Positions 23,549-31,488 of a stretch of DNA of 39,569 nucleotides are shown piece by piece. Within the stretch, counting starts at the first letter, position 1, and each line of letters begins with the position of its first letter. The translations under genes and the position numbers were made by a program. The DNA comes from JBCBKP01 sp038521625. GTDB taxonomy: Bacteria > Planctomycetota > Phycisphaerae > Phycisphaerales > UBA1924. The DNA lies in contig JBCBKP010000031.1 in the NCBI GenBank assembly GCA_038521625.1, forward strand, positions 1 through 39,569, in the 5' to 3' direction. The notes beneath the pieces are model-generated. The model ran no database searches and was not told the DNA's origin. It was given only the letters and a program-made list of their open reading frames with translations.

Positions 23549-25822
23549 ATGCCCAACCGCCTCGCGCACTCGACCAGCCCGTACCTGCTTCAGCACAAGG
23601 ACAACCCGGTCGATTGGCACGAGTGGGGGCCGGAGGCGTTCGGGCTCGCCCGGTCGCGCGGGGTGCCGATCTTCCTCTCGATCGGGTACTCGACGTGCTA
23701 CTGGTGCCACGTCATGGAGCGCGAGTCGTTCGAGGACGACGAGACGGCCGGGGTCCTGAACGCGGGGTTCGTCCCTGTGAAGGTCGACCGCGAGCAGCGG
23801 CCGGACGTGGACGAGCTGTACATGGCGGCGACGCAGATCCTGACCGGTCACGGCGGCTGGCCGATGTCTGTCTTCATCGAGCCCGAGGCGCTGCGGCCGT
23901 TCTGGGCGGGGACGTACTACCCCAAAGAGCCGCGGCACGGTCTGCCGAGTTTCACGCAGGTGCTGGGCGGGATGTCGGACGCGTATGCGAACAAGCGCGG
24001 CGACGTGCTGGCACAGGCGGAGCGTCTGGCGGAGGCGGTCGCGGAGCACCTGGCGGAGCGTCCCGGGCCGGTGGCGGTCGGTCCGTCGCAGGTGACCGCG
24101 GTCGTGGGCGCGTTGCTGCAGTCGCACGACCGGGTCGAGGGCGGGTTCGGCGGGGCGCCGAAGTTCCCGCAGCCGGTCTATCTGGAGATGCTGCTGGACG
24201 CGCGGGAGGCGGCGGCGGACGACGCGACGCGGGACGCGATCGACGCGGCGCTGAGGCTCACGCTGGACCGGATGGCGCTGGGCGGTCTGTTCGATCAGGC
24301 GGGCGGCGGCTTCCACCGGTACTGCGTGGACGCGACGTGGACGGTGCCGCACTTCGAGAAGATGCTGTACGACAACGCGCAGCTTGCGTCGGTCTACGGG
24401 CGTGCGGCGGCGTTGTACGGCGATGCGTTCTACGGAGGGATCGTGGAGCGGACGCTCTGGTACGTCGAGCGCGAGATGACGGCGCCGGGCGGCGGTCTGT
24501 ACTCGGCGCAGGACGCCGAGGTGGACGGGCGCGAGGGGCTGAACTACCTCTGGACGGACGAGCAGGCGGCGGGCGTGCTGACCGAGGGCGAGCTCGGTGT
24601 CGCGCGCGAGCACTACCCGCTCGGCGAGCCGAACTTCACCGATCCGCACCACCCGGAGGACGGCCCGACGACCGTGCTGCGGCTTGCGGAACGACCCGCC
24701 GATCCGGCGGCGCTGGAGGGGGTCAACGCGAGGCTGTACGAGGCGCGGCAGGATCGCAAGCAGCCGCATCTTGATGACAAGGTCCTGGTCTCCTGGAACG
24801 CGATGATGATCTCGGTCCTGCCTCCCGAGCCCGCGGCGCGGGCGGCGGGGTTCGTGCTCGGGCAGATGCGGGACGAGGGCGGGCGGCTGTTCCGGTCGTG
24901 GCGTGAGGGTCGCGCGGACGGCGACGGCGTGCTGGAGGACTACGCGGCGATGATCTCGGCGTGCTGCCGTCTGCGAGAGGTTGGGGCGGGCGGGTCTGAC
25001 GGTGTGAGGGACTGGCTGGGCGAGGCGCGGGCGCTGGCGGAGGTCGTCGAGCGCGACTTCGCGGCGGGAGACGGCGGGTACTACGACACGCGGGCGGGTC
25101 GCGAGGATCTGTTCGTGCGGACGCGGGCGACGTACGACGGCGCGATCGCGAGCGGGAACGCGCTGATGCTGCACGCGCTGCTGGACCTGCACGGGCTGGA
25201 CCCCGATGGGCCGTGGCTGGACCGGGCGATCGCGTCGCTGCGGTCGGTGAGCGGCGTGATCGCGGCGCAGGGGGTGGCGTCGGTGGGCTCGACGCGGGCG
25301 CTCTTGCGCGTGCTGCGGCTCGGCCCGGAGGTCGCGGAGCGGCTGGCGTTCGGGCCGTCGCCCGAGGCTTCGTCGTCGTCGCCCGACTTCACGCCGGTGG
25401 AGATCTTCGCCGACACCGCGCGGGTGGCGGTCTCGGCGGGTCGGCCGGGGACGCTGAAGCTGGTGATCAAGATCGCGCCCGGGCATCACATCCTGGCGGG
25501 TGATCACGTGGCGCCGGGCGCGGACCTGGGGGCGCTCGGGGCGTCGCTGGTGCCGCTGCGTGTCGGGCTGGTGAGCGGTCGCGGGGTGGCGGTGTACGCG
25601 GACTACCCGGAGGGCGAGGCGTACGGGGCCGAGCTGGTCGGGAAGGACGAGCTCTTGGTGCACACGAGCGAGGTGGAGCTGACGGTCGCGGTGGAGCACG
25701 CGCCGGGCGTGGGGGCTTCGGAGGGCGATCCGATCCTGGGTGTGACGTTCCAGGCGTGCACGGACGAGGCGTGTCTGGAGCCTCGGACGGTGGAGCTTGA
25801 TGTGGCGGTAGACCTTGGTTGA
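23549..25822 (+). CDS. yyaL: YyaL/DUF255 thioredoxin-domain protein fused to a DsbD-like N-domain
   Basis: The first 600 residues are the YyaL/SPATA20-type protein. A thioredoxin-fold domain carries C50-Y-W-C53 (STCYWCHVM; most relatives have CHWC), then FGGAPKFPQP and a six-hairpin-like region with WTVPHFEKMLYDNA. About 140 further residues (about 615-757) resemble the periplasmic DsbD N-terminal domain: FTPVEIFAD at the start, YADYPEGEAY, and FQACTDEACLEP with two Cys. The length of 757 exceeds the usual 650-700. YyaL enzymology is uncertain. The fusion suggests a redox partner role, although no signal peptide is seen, so location is unclear. The stop TGA lies inside the first 31-bp tandem repeat. 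Confidence 0.88.
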   Translation: MPNRLAHSTSPYLLQHKDNPVDWHEWGPEAFGLARSRGVPIFLSIGYSTCYWCHVMERESFEDDETAGVLNAGFVPVKVDREQRPDVDELYMAATQILTGHGGWPMSVFIEPEALRPFWAGTYYPKEPRHGLPSFTQVLGGMSDAYANKRGDVLAQAERLAEAVAEHLAERPGPVAVGPSQVTAVVGALLQSHDRVEGGFGGAPKFPQPVYLEMLLDAREAAADDATRDAIDAALRLTLDRMALGGLFDQAGGGFHRYCVDATWTVPHFEKMLYDNAQLASVYGRAAALYGDAFYGGIVERTLWYVEREMTAPGGGLYSAQDAEVDGREGLNYLWTDEQAAGVLTEGELGVAREHYPLGEPNFTDPHHPEDGPTTVLRLAERPADPAALEGVNARLYEARQDRKQPHLDDKVLVSWNAMMISVLPPEPAARAAGFVLGQMRDEGGRLFRSWREGRADGDGVLEDYAAMISACCRLREVGAGGSDGVRDWLGEARALAEVVERDFAAGDGGYYDTRAGREDLFVRTRATYDGAIASGNALMLHALLDLHGLDPDGPWLDRAIASLRSVSGVIAAQGVASVGSTRALLRVLRLGPEVAERLAFGPSPEASSSSPDFTPVEIFADTARVAVSAGRPGTLKLVIKIAPGHHILAGDHVAPGADLGALGASLVPLRVGLVSGRGVAVYADYPEGEAYGAELVGKDELLVHTSEVELTVAVEHAPGVGASEGDPILGVTFQACTDEACLEPRTVELDVAVDLG

Positions 25823-25880
25823 GTCACGCCCTCCGGGCGTGAGGTTGCGTTGAGTCACGCCCTCCGGGCGTGAGGTTGCG
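25819..25880. repeat. Tandem duplication of a 31-bp hairpin element
   Basis: Two identical 31-bp units, 25819-25849 and 25850-25880. Each contains CACGCCC-TCC-GGGCGTG, a perfect 7-bp stem with a 3-nt loop. The first unit supplies the stop codon of the YyaL gene. A diverged third copy may begin near 25957 (TTGAGTCGCGC). No T-tract, but as hairpins at a gene end they could act in termination or mRNA protection. Confidence 0.9.
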
Positions 25881-25935
25881 ACCGCTTGCCGACATGAAGC
25901 TCGGCGGCGCGGTCGGTGTGAACTGTTGGAGCTAT

Positions 25936-25958
25936 CGCTGACGCGAGGGGCTCGTTGG
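25936..25958. repeat. Dispersed repeat, subtype B core
   Basis: The copy opens CGCTGACGCGAGGGGCTCGT. It matches the core of 15791-15820 and 33192-33221, is in the same orientation, and lies in the gap between the YyaL gene and the convergent lipoprotein gene. Confidence 0.65.
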
Positions 25959-25990
25959 TTGAGTCGCGCTTCGGCCGCGGTGGTGGGGGC

Positions 25991-26386
25991 TCAGTCGTTG
26001 TCGTGGCGGTGCTCGACCTCGAGGAGGCGCGTGGTGGTGTTGGTGCCGCGGTCGGTGACGAGCAGGACGTCATCGTCTTCGGCGTCGAAGGCGACGTCGT
26101 AGCGGACGGGCTCGGTGCCGGGGCGGGGCGGCTGGAAGACGAGGACGTCGCTGCCGGCGACGCGCTCGATCTCCCAGGAGCCGCTGAAGCCGCGGGTCTG
26201 GCCGCCGTAGTTGGCGAAGGCGGTGTAGGTGCCGTCGGGCGCGAGCGTCATGCCGCCGAGGCGGAAGTCGCCGGTCGAGGCGCCGGGCTCGCTGATCCAG
26301 GTGCCGGTGTATTGGGTGTGGCAGCCGGCGAGCGTCGCGGTGGCGACGGCGGCGGTGAGCACGAGGTTGCGTCGGTGGGTCTGCAT
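25991..26386 (-). CDS. Small lipoprotein, lipocalin-like, 131 aa
   Basis: A small exported lipoprotein. The signal is MQTHRRNLVLTAAVATATLAGC with the lipid Cys at 22. The mature part of about 110 residues is beta-rich: GTWISEPGAS, GTYTAFANYGG and GSWEIERV are spaced like strands of a lipocalin-type barrel. The C-terminus is His/Asp-rich. A TAATCT -10-like hexamer (26430-26435, minus) and an AAAGGA-like ribosome site precede the ATG at 26386, so it has its own promoter downstream of the HAD gene. Function unknown. Confidence 0.75.
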   Translation of the reverse strand: MQTHRRNLVLTAAVATATLAGCHTQYTGTWISEPGASTGDFRLGGMTLAPDGTYTAFANYGGQTRGFSGSWEIERVAGSDVLVFQPPRPGTEPVRYDVAFDAEDDDVLLVTDRGTNTTTRLLEVEHRHDND

Positions 26387-26429
26387 GGCCTGGTCCTTTC
26401 CCCGGCGGCGGTCGGTGGTGGCGGCGTTC

Positions 26430-26435
26430 AGATTA
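26430..26435 (-). promoter_or_regulatory. Putative -10 box of the small lipoprotein gene
   Basis: TAATCT (minus strand) lies 43 nt upstream of the ATG at 26386. It gives a leadered transcript with a purine-rich ribosome site. Confidence 0.35.
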
Positions 26436-26443
26436 CCTCGGCC

Positions 26444-27106
26444 TCAGAGGACGCGCTTGGCCCGGAGGTGGTCGCGCATCTGGGCGGCGGTGTCGGCGGT
26501 GTGGTCGATCTGCTCGCTCTGCCACCCGGCGTCGCGGGCGGCGTGGACGTTCTCTTCGAGGTCGTCGAAGAACAGGATGGCGCCGGGGTTGCGCGCGAGG
26601 CCGAGGACCTCGGCGGCGGCGTGGTAGATCTCGACGCCCGGCTTGGCGAGGCCGAGGTCCTGGCTGGCCATGCGGTGCTCGAGGTGCGTCGGCGCGGTGA
26701 AGTCGGGGCCGGCGCCGTCCGGCCTCGGGAACTGGCGGGCCCAGTGGGCGGCGTTGGTGTTGCTGAGCATGCCGGTGACGAGGCCCTCGATGGCGGCGAG
26801 CTGGCGTGTGAGTTCCTCGGCGCCGTCGTATTCCTCGATGAGCCAGCGGTCGTGCAGTCGGCGGACGTCCTCGGTCGTCCAGGCGCCGCGGCTCTGGCCG
26901 GCGACGCGGGTGTAGAACTCGTCCATCGGCATCTCGCCGATCTGGATGAGGTGGACCCAGGTCTTGCGTTCTGCGAGCAGGTCGTCGCGTTCGTGGCCTT
27001 CCCAGGGCCGGAGCTCGGCGCGGGCGAGGCCCTCGGCCATGGAGCGGCAGATGCGGAGGAGCACGCCGCCCCAGTCGAAGACGACGGCGCGGATCTCAGG
27101 TTGCAT
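26444..27106 (-). CDS. HAD-superfamily phosphatase-like hydrolase
   Basis: A 220-aa HAD subfamily IA enzyme. The nucleophile Asp is D11 in VVFDWGGVL; the usual second Asp of DxD is Gly, as in the FDxGGVL group (YihX/epoxide-hydrolase N-domain-like). Motif II is SNTNAAHW, the motif III Lys is in LAKPGVEIYHAAAE, and motif IV is ILFFDDLEENV. An alpha-helical cap covers about 20-95. The substrate is unknown, with a small sugar phosphate or nucleotide possible. The ATG overlaps the truD 3' end by 11 nt, placing it third in the DUF151-truD-HAD operon. Confidence 0.87.
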   Translation of the reverse strand: MQPEIRAVVFDWGGVLLRICRSMAEGLARAELRPWEGHERDDLLAERKTWVHLIQIGEMPMDEFYTRVAGQSRGAWTTEDVRRLHDRWLIEEYDGAEELTRQLAAIEGLVTGMLSNTNAAHWARQFPRPDGAGPDFTAPTHLEHRMASQDLGLAKPGVEIYHAAAEVLGLARNPGAILFFDDLEENVHAARDAGWQSEQIDHTADTAAQMRDHLRAKRVL

Positions 27107-28424
27107 CCGGGCGGGCTCCTGGATTGGCTGCGGGGTCCTGGTCGTCCGTGGCTTTCATGATCTCGGCCATGACGGCGGTGGCGAAGGCGCCGCGCGGGAG
27201 GTCGAAGGCGCAGCGGACGTAGGGGCCGTGCTCGTCGACGCCGCCCTCGACGTCGGTGCTGGTGACGGGGACGCGGAGCGGGCGTCGTGTGCCGCCGGTC
27301 ATCTCGATGCGGAGTTCTGGGAGCCAGGCGAGGTCTTCGGGTCGGAGTCCGGCGCCGGCGAGGGCGTCGATCTCGGCCTGGTCGACGGCGCCGGCGGCGC
27401 GTGCCATGCCGGCGCCCCACATGGGTCCGGTGGGGCCGATCTCGAAGGCGCGGAGGCGTGGCTCGGTCTCGGGTTCGGCGAGGACGACGTCGTCGACGGC
27501 GAAGGTGCCGCGGGGGACGCCCTTGGCGATGCGGACGGCGACGTCGCCCTCGAGGAGTTGGTCGAGGGTGCCGGCCTCGAGTCGGTCGTCGAGGACGCGG
27601 TTGAAGACGGCGGACTGGAAGGCGCTGAGGAAGAAGCCGAGCAGGGACGGGTCGATGGCGTCGACGGCCTGCTCGGGGGTCTCGCCGGCGGCGAGCGCGG
27701 CGAGGGCGGCGCGTTCGGCGTCGCACCAGCGCGGCATAAGGCGGCGGGCGGGCTCGAACTCGCCGGCTTCGAACGCGGCGCGGGCCTCGGTCTGGTTCGG
27801 CGGCGAGGCGTCGCTGGGCCCGAGCAGGAGGGCGATGGCGGTCTCGTGGTCGCGGCGGATGAGGGCGCGGCCGACGAGGTGGTTGTTGCCGAGGTCGCCG
27901 AAGCGCTGCGGGCCGACGCGGTCGGGCAGGCCGACGCGTTCGAGCGTGTCGAGGGCGCGGCGTGCGGCGATGGCGGCGGTGGGCTCGACGCCGCGGACGC
28001 GGATCGAGAAGCGGTTGCCGGAGAGGTGGCCTCGGCGGAGCTTGTTCTCGTGCTGGTCGGCCCAGAGGATCGAGATGCTGTCGTGGGTGAGGCTGGGGAA
28101 GTCCTCGGCGCGTTTGCCGGGGGTGTGGACGGAGACGACCTGTCGCGTGACGGCGAGCTTGTCCTTCATGCCGGCGGTGCCGATGTCTCGGTCGCGGACC
28201 CCGAAGTGCTTGGCGACGGCGCGGACCATCTCGCGGGAGGTGAGGCCGCGTTTCTCGACGAGAAGGTAGATGTGCTCGCCGGAGCCGGAGGGCTGGTAGA
28301 GCGGGAGCTCTTCGACGAAGAAGTCGGTCTCGCGTTCTTTGAGGCGTCCGCCGATGCCGGGCGTGTCGGCGGTGAGGTACCGCGTCGGTGTTGCGCGGTT
28401 GTCGAAGCGGTCAGAACTCTTCAT
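27096..28424 (-). CDS. truD: tRNA pseudouridine synthase TruD
   Basis: TruD makes pseudouridine 13 in tRNA-Glu. The 442-aa product shows the N-terminal DFFVEELP motif, REMVRAVAKHFGVRDRDI, and the catalytic-Asp segment GTAGMKDKLAVTRQ. SGNRFSIRVRGVE, GLPDRVGPQRFG and the long TRUD insert ending in EPEPRLRAFEIGPTGPMWG-like residues follow. The C-terminus carries about 20 extra polar residues after the fold. The ATG lies inside the last codons of the upstream DUF151 gene (14-nt overlap), so the two are translationally coupled. Confidence 0.92.
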   Translation of the reverse strand: MKSSDRFDNRATPTRYLTADTPGIGGRLKERETDFFVEELPLYQPSGSGEHIYLLVEKRGLTSREMVRAVAKHFGVRDRDIGTAGMKDKLAVTRQVVSVHTPGKRAEDFPSLTHDSISILWADQHENKLRRGHLSGNRFSIRVRGVEPTAAIAARRALDTLERVGLPDRVGPQRFGDLGNNHLVGRALIRRDHETAIALLLGPSDASPPNQTEARAAFEAGEFEPARRLMPRWCDAERAALAALAAGETPEQAVDAIDPSLLGFFLSAFQSAVFNRVLDDRLEAGTLDQLLEGDVAVRIAKGVPRGTFAVDDVVLAEPETEPRLRAFEIGPTGPMWGAGMARAAGAVDQAEIDALAGAGLRPEDLAWLPELRIEMTGGTRRPLRVPVTSTDVEGGVDEHGPYVRCAFDLPRGAFATAVMAEIMKATDDQDPAANPGARPDAT

Positions 28425-28869
28425 CGTTGGTCGCGGACTCGAGGACGTGCTCCTCGACCTCGATGGGGACCTGGGTGGCGACGCCGAGCGCGATGGCGTC
28501 GCTTGGGCGGCTGTCGATCTCGATGAGCTCGCCCTCTGCGGAGCGGACGCGGAGGCAGGCGAAGAAGGTGTGCTCGCTGAGGTCGTTGATGCAGATGGAC
28601 TCGAGCGTGCCGCCGAGCCGTTCGATGATGGAGGCGAGCAGGTCGTGGGTCTGCGGTCGCTTGATGACGACGCCCTTGAGGCGGCGTTCGATGGCCTGCG
28701 CCTCGGGGAGTCCGATGACGATCGGGAAGGTGCGTGCTTCGCTCGAGCCGTCGAGGAACTCGCCTTCTTCGAGATCCTCGTCGCCCTCGAGGACTTCGCG
28801 GAGCTCGATGATCTGTGTGTCCTGCAGCTCGCGGATCAGGATCCGGCTCAGTTCCATCTGCACGGCCAT
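28411..28869 (-). CDS. DUF151 bifunctional nuclease-family protein
   Basis: DUF151 (BFN) proteins are small nucleases with reported DNase/RNase activity in plants, widespread in bacteria. The 152-aa product has the family signature near the end: IEIDSRPSDAIALGVATQVPI, preceded by IVIGLPEAQAIERRLKG and RPQTHDLLASIIERLGG. An acidic insert (EGDEDLEEGEFLDG, about 28-41) interrupts the N-terminal strand. The ATG at 28869 has GGGAGA about 6 nt upstream. A perfect 8-bp inverted repeat lies 14 nt further up. It is the first gene of an operon with truD and the HAD gene. Confidence 0.88.
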   Translation of the reverse strand: MAVQMELSRILIRELQDTQIIELREVLEGDEDLEEGEFLDGSSEARTFPIVIGLPEAQAIERRLKGVVIKRPQTHDLLASIIERLGGTLESICINDLSEHTFFACLRVRSAEGELIEIDSRPSDAIALGVATQVPIEVEEHVLESATNDEEF

Positions 28870-28882
28870 GCGCGTCTCCCGC

Positions 28883-28904
28883 GCCGGCGGATCATGCCGC
28901 CGGC
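28883..28904 (-). promoter_or_regulatory. Inverted repeat in the DUF151 leader
   Basis: GCCGGCGG-ATCATG-CCGCCGGC is a perfect 8-bp inverted repeat with a 6-nt spacer. It lies between a possible TACTGT -10 (28914-28919, minus) and the ribosome site. Either an operator or an mRNA hairpin is possible. Confidence 0.5.
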
Positions 28905-28943
28905 CCGTTGTGCAACAGTACCGCCCGTCGCGCGGTTCCGCGA

Positions 28944-29642
28944 TCAGGCGGGCTCTCCACGACCGAGAAGCAGCGATGGGGGCACGCCGATGGGCGCGAC
29001 GGCGATCTGGCCGAGGACGTCGGGGTCCGCTTCCTCGAAGCCGCGTTTGAGGCCGGCAAATGTCACCGTGATGTCCGCTGCGACGTGTGGGCCGTCGCAC
29101 GCGCCGGTGTCGGCGTGCATCCCGGAGGGCAGGTCGAGAGCGAGGACGCGGGCGCCGGCGGCGCGGTGGGCGGCGATCTTCTCGACGAGTTCGGCGGCCT
29201 CGCCCTCGATCGGGCGTGCGAGGCCGGTGCCGAAGAGGGCGTCGATCACGAGGGCGGGCTCGTCGGGGTCGGGCGCGAGGAGGGCGAGCCGGTCGGCGAT
29301 GTTGGCGTGGGTGGCGACGTCGGTGCGGAGGCCTCCGGATCCGCCGAGCACGCGGACGGCGACCTGTGTGCCGGCGACGTGGAGGAGTCGCGCTACGGCG
29401 AGGCCGTCGCCGGCGTTGTTGCCGCGCCCGCAGACGACGAGGACGGGCCCGGGGTGTTCGCGGAGCATGGCCTCGGCGACGCGGGCCGCGCCGATGGCGG
29501 CGTGCTCCATCAGGAGGATCGGGGGGATGCCGAGGGAGGCCTCGGCCTCGCGGTCGATGTCGCGGAGGTCGGCGGCGCTGAAGACGCGCCTGGGGAGGCT
29601 TTCGCAGGCGGTCCAGTCGATGGTCAGGCGTTGCGGGCCCAC
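28944..29642 (-). CDS. nnrE: NAD(P)H-hydrate epimerase
   Basis: NnrE interconverts the R and S forms of hydrated NADH/NADPH so that the dehydratase can repair both. The 232-aa YjeF_N-type protein shows ILLMEHAA (usual LMENAG, with Asn replaced by His), VVCGRGNNAGDGLAVAR, VIDALFGTGL and VLALDLPSGMHADTG. The dehydratase NnrD is encoded separately at 14302-15243, over 13 kb away. The GTG start at 29642 follows a TACGCT box by 5 nt. It diverges from the glycosyltransferase gene over 59 bp. Confidence 0.9.
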   Translation of the reverse strand: MGPQRLTIDWTACESLPRRVFSAADLRDIDREAEASLGIPPILLMEHAAIGAARVAEAMLREHPGPVLVVCGRGNNAGDGLAVARLLHVAGTQVAVRVLGGSGGLRTDVATHANIADRLALLAPDPDEPALVIDALFGTGLARPIEGEAAELVEKIAAHRAAGARVLALDLPSGMHADTGACDGPHVAADITVTFAGLKRGFEEADPDVLGQIAVAPIGVPPSLLLGRGEPA

Positions 29643-29647
29643 GCGGG

Positions 29648-29653
29648 AGCGTA
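29648..29653 (-). promoter_or_regulatory. Putative -10 box of nnrE (leaderless)
   Basis: TACGCT (minus) ends 5 nt before the GTG at 29642, with no ribosome site. Confidence 0.5.
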
Positions 29654-29687
29654 GCCGCGGGAGGGGGCGGTTCGGGCGGGGTTGGCA

Positions 29688-29693
29688 TAACCT
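29688..29693 (+). promoter_or_regulatory. Putative -10 box of the glycosyltransferase gene (leaderless)
   Basis: TAACCT ends 8 nt before the TTG start at 29702. The intervening bases are TC-rich and carry no Shine-Dalgarno. Confidence 0.45.
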
Positions 29694-29701
29694 CTCGGTC
29701 C

Positions 29702-30952
29702 TTGGATGCGCTTCTGGAGATTCTGGGGATCGTGGTCGTGCTGCTCGCCGCGTGCGGGGCGGTGTACTGGTCGGTGGTCGCGTATCGGGTGGTCTCGGCG
29801 GTGCGTGCGTTGCCTTCGGCGGCGCAGGCGCTGAAGTGGCCGAGCGCGCGGACGAACCACACGCCGTCGGTGTGCGTGGTGGTGCCGGCGCACAACGAGG
29901 TGCGGGCGCTACCGAACCTGATCCGTTCGCTGAAGGCGCAGGACTGGCCGGCGATGCGGGTGGTGATCGCGCTTGACCGTTGCACGGACGGGACGAACGC
30001 GGCGGCGCGGTCGATCATCGGGGCGGACGGGCGGTTCGAGATCGTGGAGATCGACGAGTGCCCGGACGGGTGGGCGGGCAAGGTGCACGCGATCCACGCG
30101 GGCGTGCATCGCTCGGAGGGCGCTCGTGACGCGGAGCTGCTGATCTTCACCGACGCGGACTGCCGGTTCGAGATCGGGGCGATCCGGGCGGCGGTGGCGT
30201 TGCGGCAGCGGCGCGGGCTGGACATGCTGAGCCTGCTGAGCCGTCTGGCGGTCGAGTCGATGTTCGAGCGGGTGATCCAGCCGGTGGCGAGCTTCGAGCT
30301 GCTGCGGCAGTACCCGCTCGAGCGTGTGAACCGCAGCCCGGAGGACACGGTCCGGCGGCAGCGGCCGTTCGCGAACGGGCAGTTCATCCTGTTCCGGCGC
30401 GAGGCGTACGAGCGTCTCGGCGGGCACGAGGCGGTGCGCGACGAGCTGCTGGAGGACATCGCCTTCGCCAAGCTGGCGCACGCGGCGCGGATGAAGGCGG
30501 GGTGTCTGCTGGCGGGATCGCTCGTGCGCTGCCGGATGTACGACAGCTGGAAGCGGTTCGAGGCGGGCTGGAAGCGGATCTACATCGAGGCGGCGAACTG
30601 CCGGTCGGGCCGGCTGCGGCAGAACGCGCTGCGGCTGGCGTTCACGGGGGCGCTGCTGCCGGTGTGCTCGGTGGCGGCGCTGTTCCTGGGCGGCGCCGCG
30701 GTTGTGGCCGGCGCCGCGGGGACGGGCGCGTGGCTGGCGGCGGTCTCGCTGATCGCGCGTTCGGCGGGCGCGGGGCCGGTGGCGGTGCTGGCATGGCCGA
30801 TCGGGTGCCTCGCGGTGACCGGCCTGCTGATGGGGGCGGCGGGCGACCTGAGCGCGGGCCGGCCGGTGAAGTGGGGCGGGCGCGAGTACGTCCGTCCCGA
30901 CCGATCGAAGACCGAGCCGCGCAAGGGCGAGCCCGCGGCGGTCTCGGTGTGA
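29702..30952 (+). CDS. GT2-family membrane glycosyltransferase
   Basis: A 416-aa GT-A glycosyltransferase anchored by one N-terminal helix (about 5-30) and three to four C-terminal helices (about 305-385). The nucleotide-sugar domain has VVVPAHNEVRALP, ALDRCTDGT, the metal-binding FTDADCRF, FANGQFILFRREAYERLGGH and the catalytic LLEDIAFAKLA, with a SWKRFEAGWKRIY motif near the acceptor side. The layout resembles HpnB/CrtQ-like enzymes that glycosylate hopanoids or carotenoid acids, but the acceptor is not known. The TTG at 29702 is the only start fitting the reading frame near the TAACCT box. It stands 13 nt before exbD. Confidence 0.85.
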   Translation: MDALLEILGIVVVLLAACGAVYWSVVAYRVVSAVRALPSAAQALKWPSARTNHTPSVCVVVPAHNEVRALPNLIRSLKAQDWPAMRVVIALDRCTDGTNAAARSIIGADGRFEIVEIDECPDGWAGKVHAIHAGVHRSEGARDAELLIFTDADCRFEIGAIRAAVALRQRRGLDMLSLLSRLAVESMFERVIQPVASFELLRQYPLERVNRSPEDTVRRQRPFANGQFILFRREAYERLGGHEAVRDELLEDIAFAKLAHAARMKAGCLLAGSLVRCRMYDSWKRFEAGWKRIYIEAANCRSGRLRQNALRLAFTGALLPVCSVAALFLGGAAVVAGAAGTGAWLAAVSLIARSAGAGPVAVLAWPIGCLAVTGLLMGAAGDLSAGRPVKWGGREYVRPDRSKTEPRKGEPAAVSV

Positions 30953-30965
30953 GGCGTTCTGTGGC

Positions 30966-31430
30966 ATGAAGCTGCGTCGACGGCACAGTTCGATCCGGGT
31001 CGATCTCGCGCCGCTGATCGACGTGGTGTTCTTGCTGCTGACGTTCTTCGTCTTCTCGCTGGTGCTGATGATCCGGGCGGACATCTCGGGCGTGCGGCTG
31101 CCGGCGCTGGGGGCGGGGTCGGCGGCGACGCCGGGGCCGGCGGTGACGGTGGCGGTTCTGGAGGACGGCGCGCTGGCGCTCGACGGCGAGGAGGTCGAGG
31201 CCGAGGGGCTGGCGCAGGCGGTGCGGTCGAAGCTGGACGCGAACCCGGAGGCCCGGTTGCTGCTCGCGGTGGACGAGGGGGCGCCGGCGGCGCCGCTTCT
31301 GGATGTGATCGCCCGGTTCCGGGCGGCGGGGCTGGAGGAGTTCGGGATGCTCCAGCGTGCGTCCGGCGATCGGCTCGGCCCAGGCCCGGGCCCGGGCCCC
31401 GGACCGGGCCCGGGTCAGTCCCCGAACTAG
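30966..31430 (+). CDS. ExbD/TolR-type protein
   Basis: ExbD/TolR proteins use the proton gradient with ExbB/TolQ to energise outer-membrane transport or envelope constriction. The 154-aa product has a short basic start, one membrane helix with the essential Asp at D19 (LAPLIDVVFLLLTFF), and a periplasmic alpha/beta domain to about residue 135. The tail is a PG repeat (about 138-150) encoded by CCCGGG-rich DNA. No exbB/tolQ lies in the window, which is unusual because exbB normally precedes it. Here the glycosyltransferase occupies that place. It is followed by a TonB-like gene. Confidence 0.88.
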   Translation: MKLRRRHSSIRVDLAPLIDVVFLLLTFFVFSLVLMIRADISGVRLPALGAGSAATPGPAVTVAVLEDGALALDGEEVEAEGLAQAVRSKLDANPEARLLLAVDEGAPAAPLLDVIARFRAAGLEEFGMLQRASGDRLGPGPGPGPGPGPGQSPN

Positions 31431-31479
31431 ATCGGGGGCTCGGCGGGCCGAACGGCGATCCGGGGCGGGGCCGGATTCG

Positions 31480-31485
31480 TAGGAT
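31480..31485 (+). promoter_or_regulatory. Putative -10 box of the TonB-like gene
   Basis: TAGGAT ends 3 nt before the ATG at 31489 and 9 nt before the in-frame ATG at 31495. If transcription starts about 7 nt after the box, the second ATG would be the leaderless start. Confidence 0.35.
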
Positions 31486-31488
31486 CGA

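Noticed and set aside
31379..31420. Long GC palindrome at the exbD end as a terminator
   Set aside because: It is a coding PG repeat in ExbD with no T-tract. Its self-complementarity follows from CCCGGG repetition.
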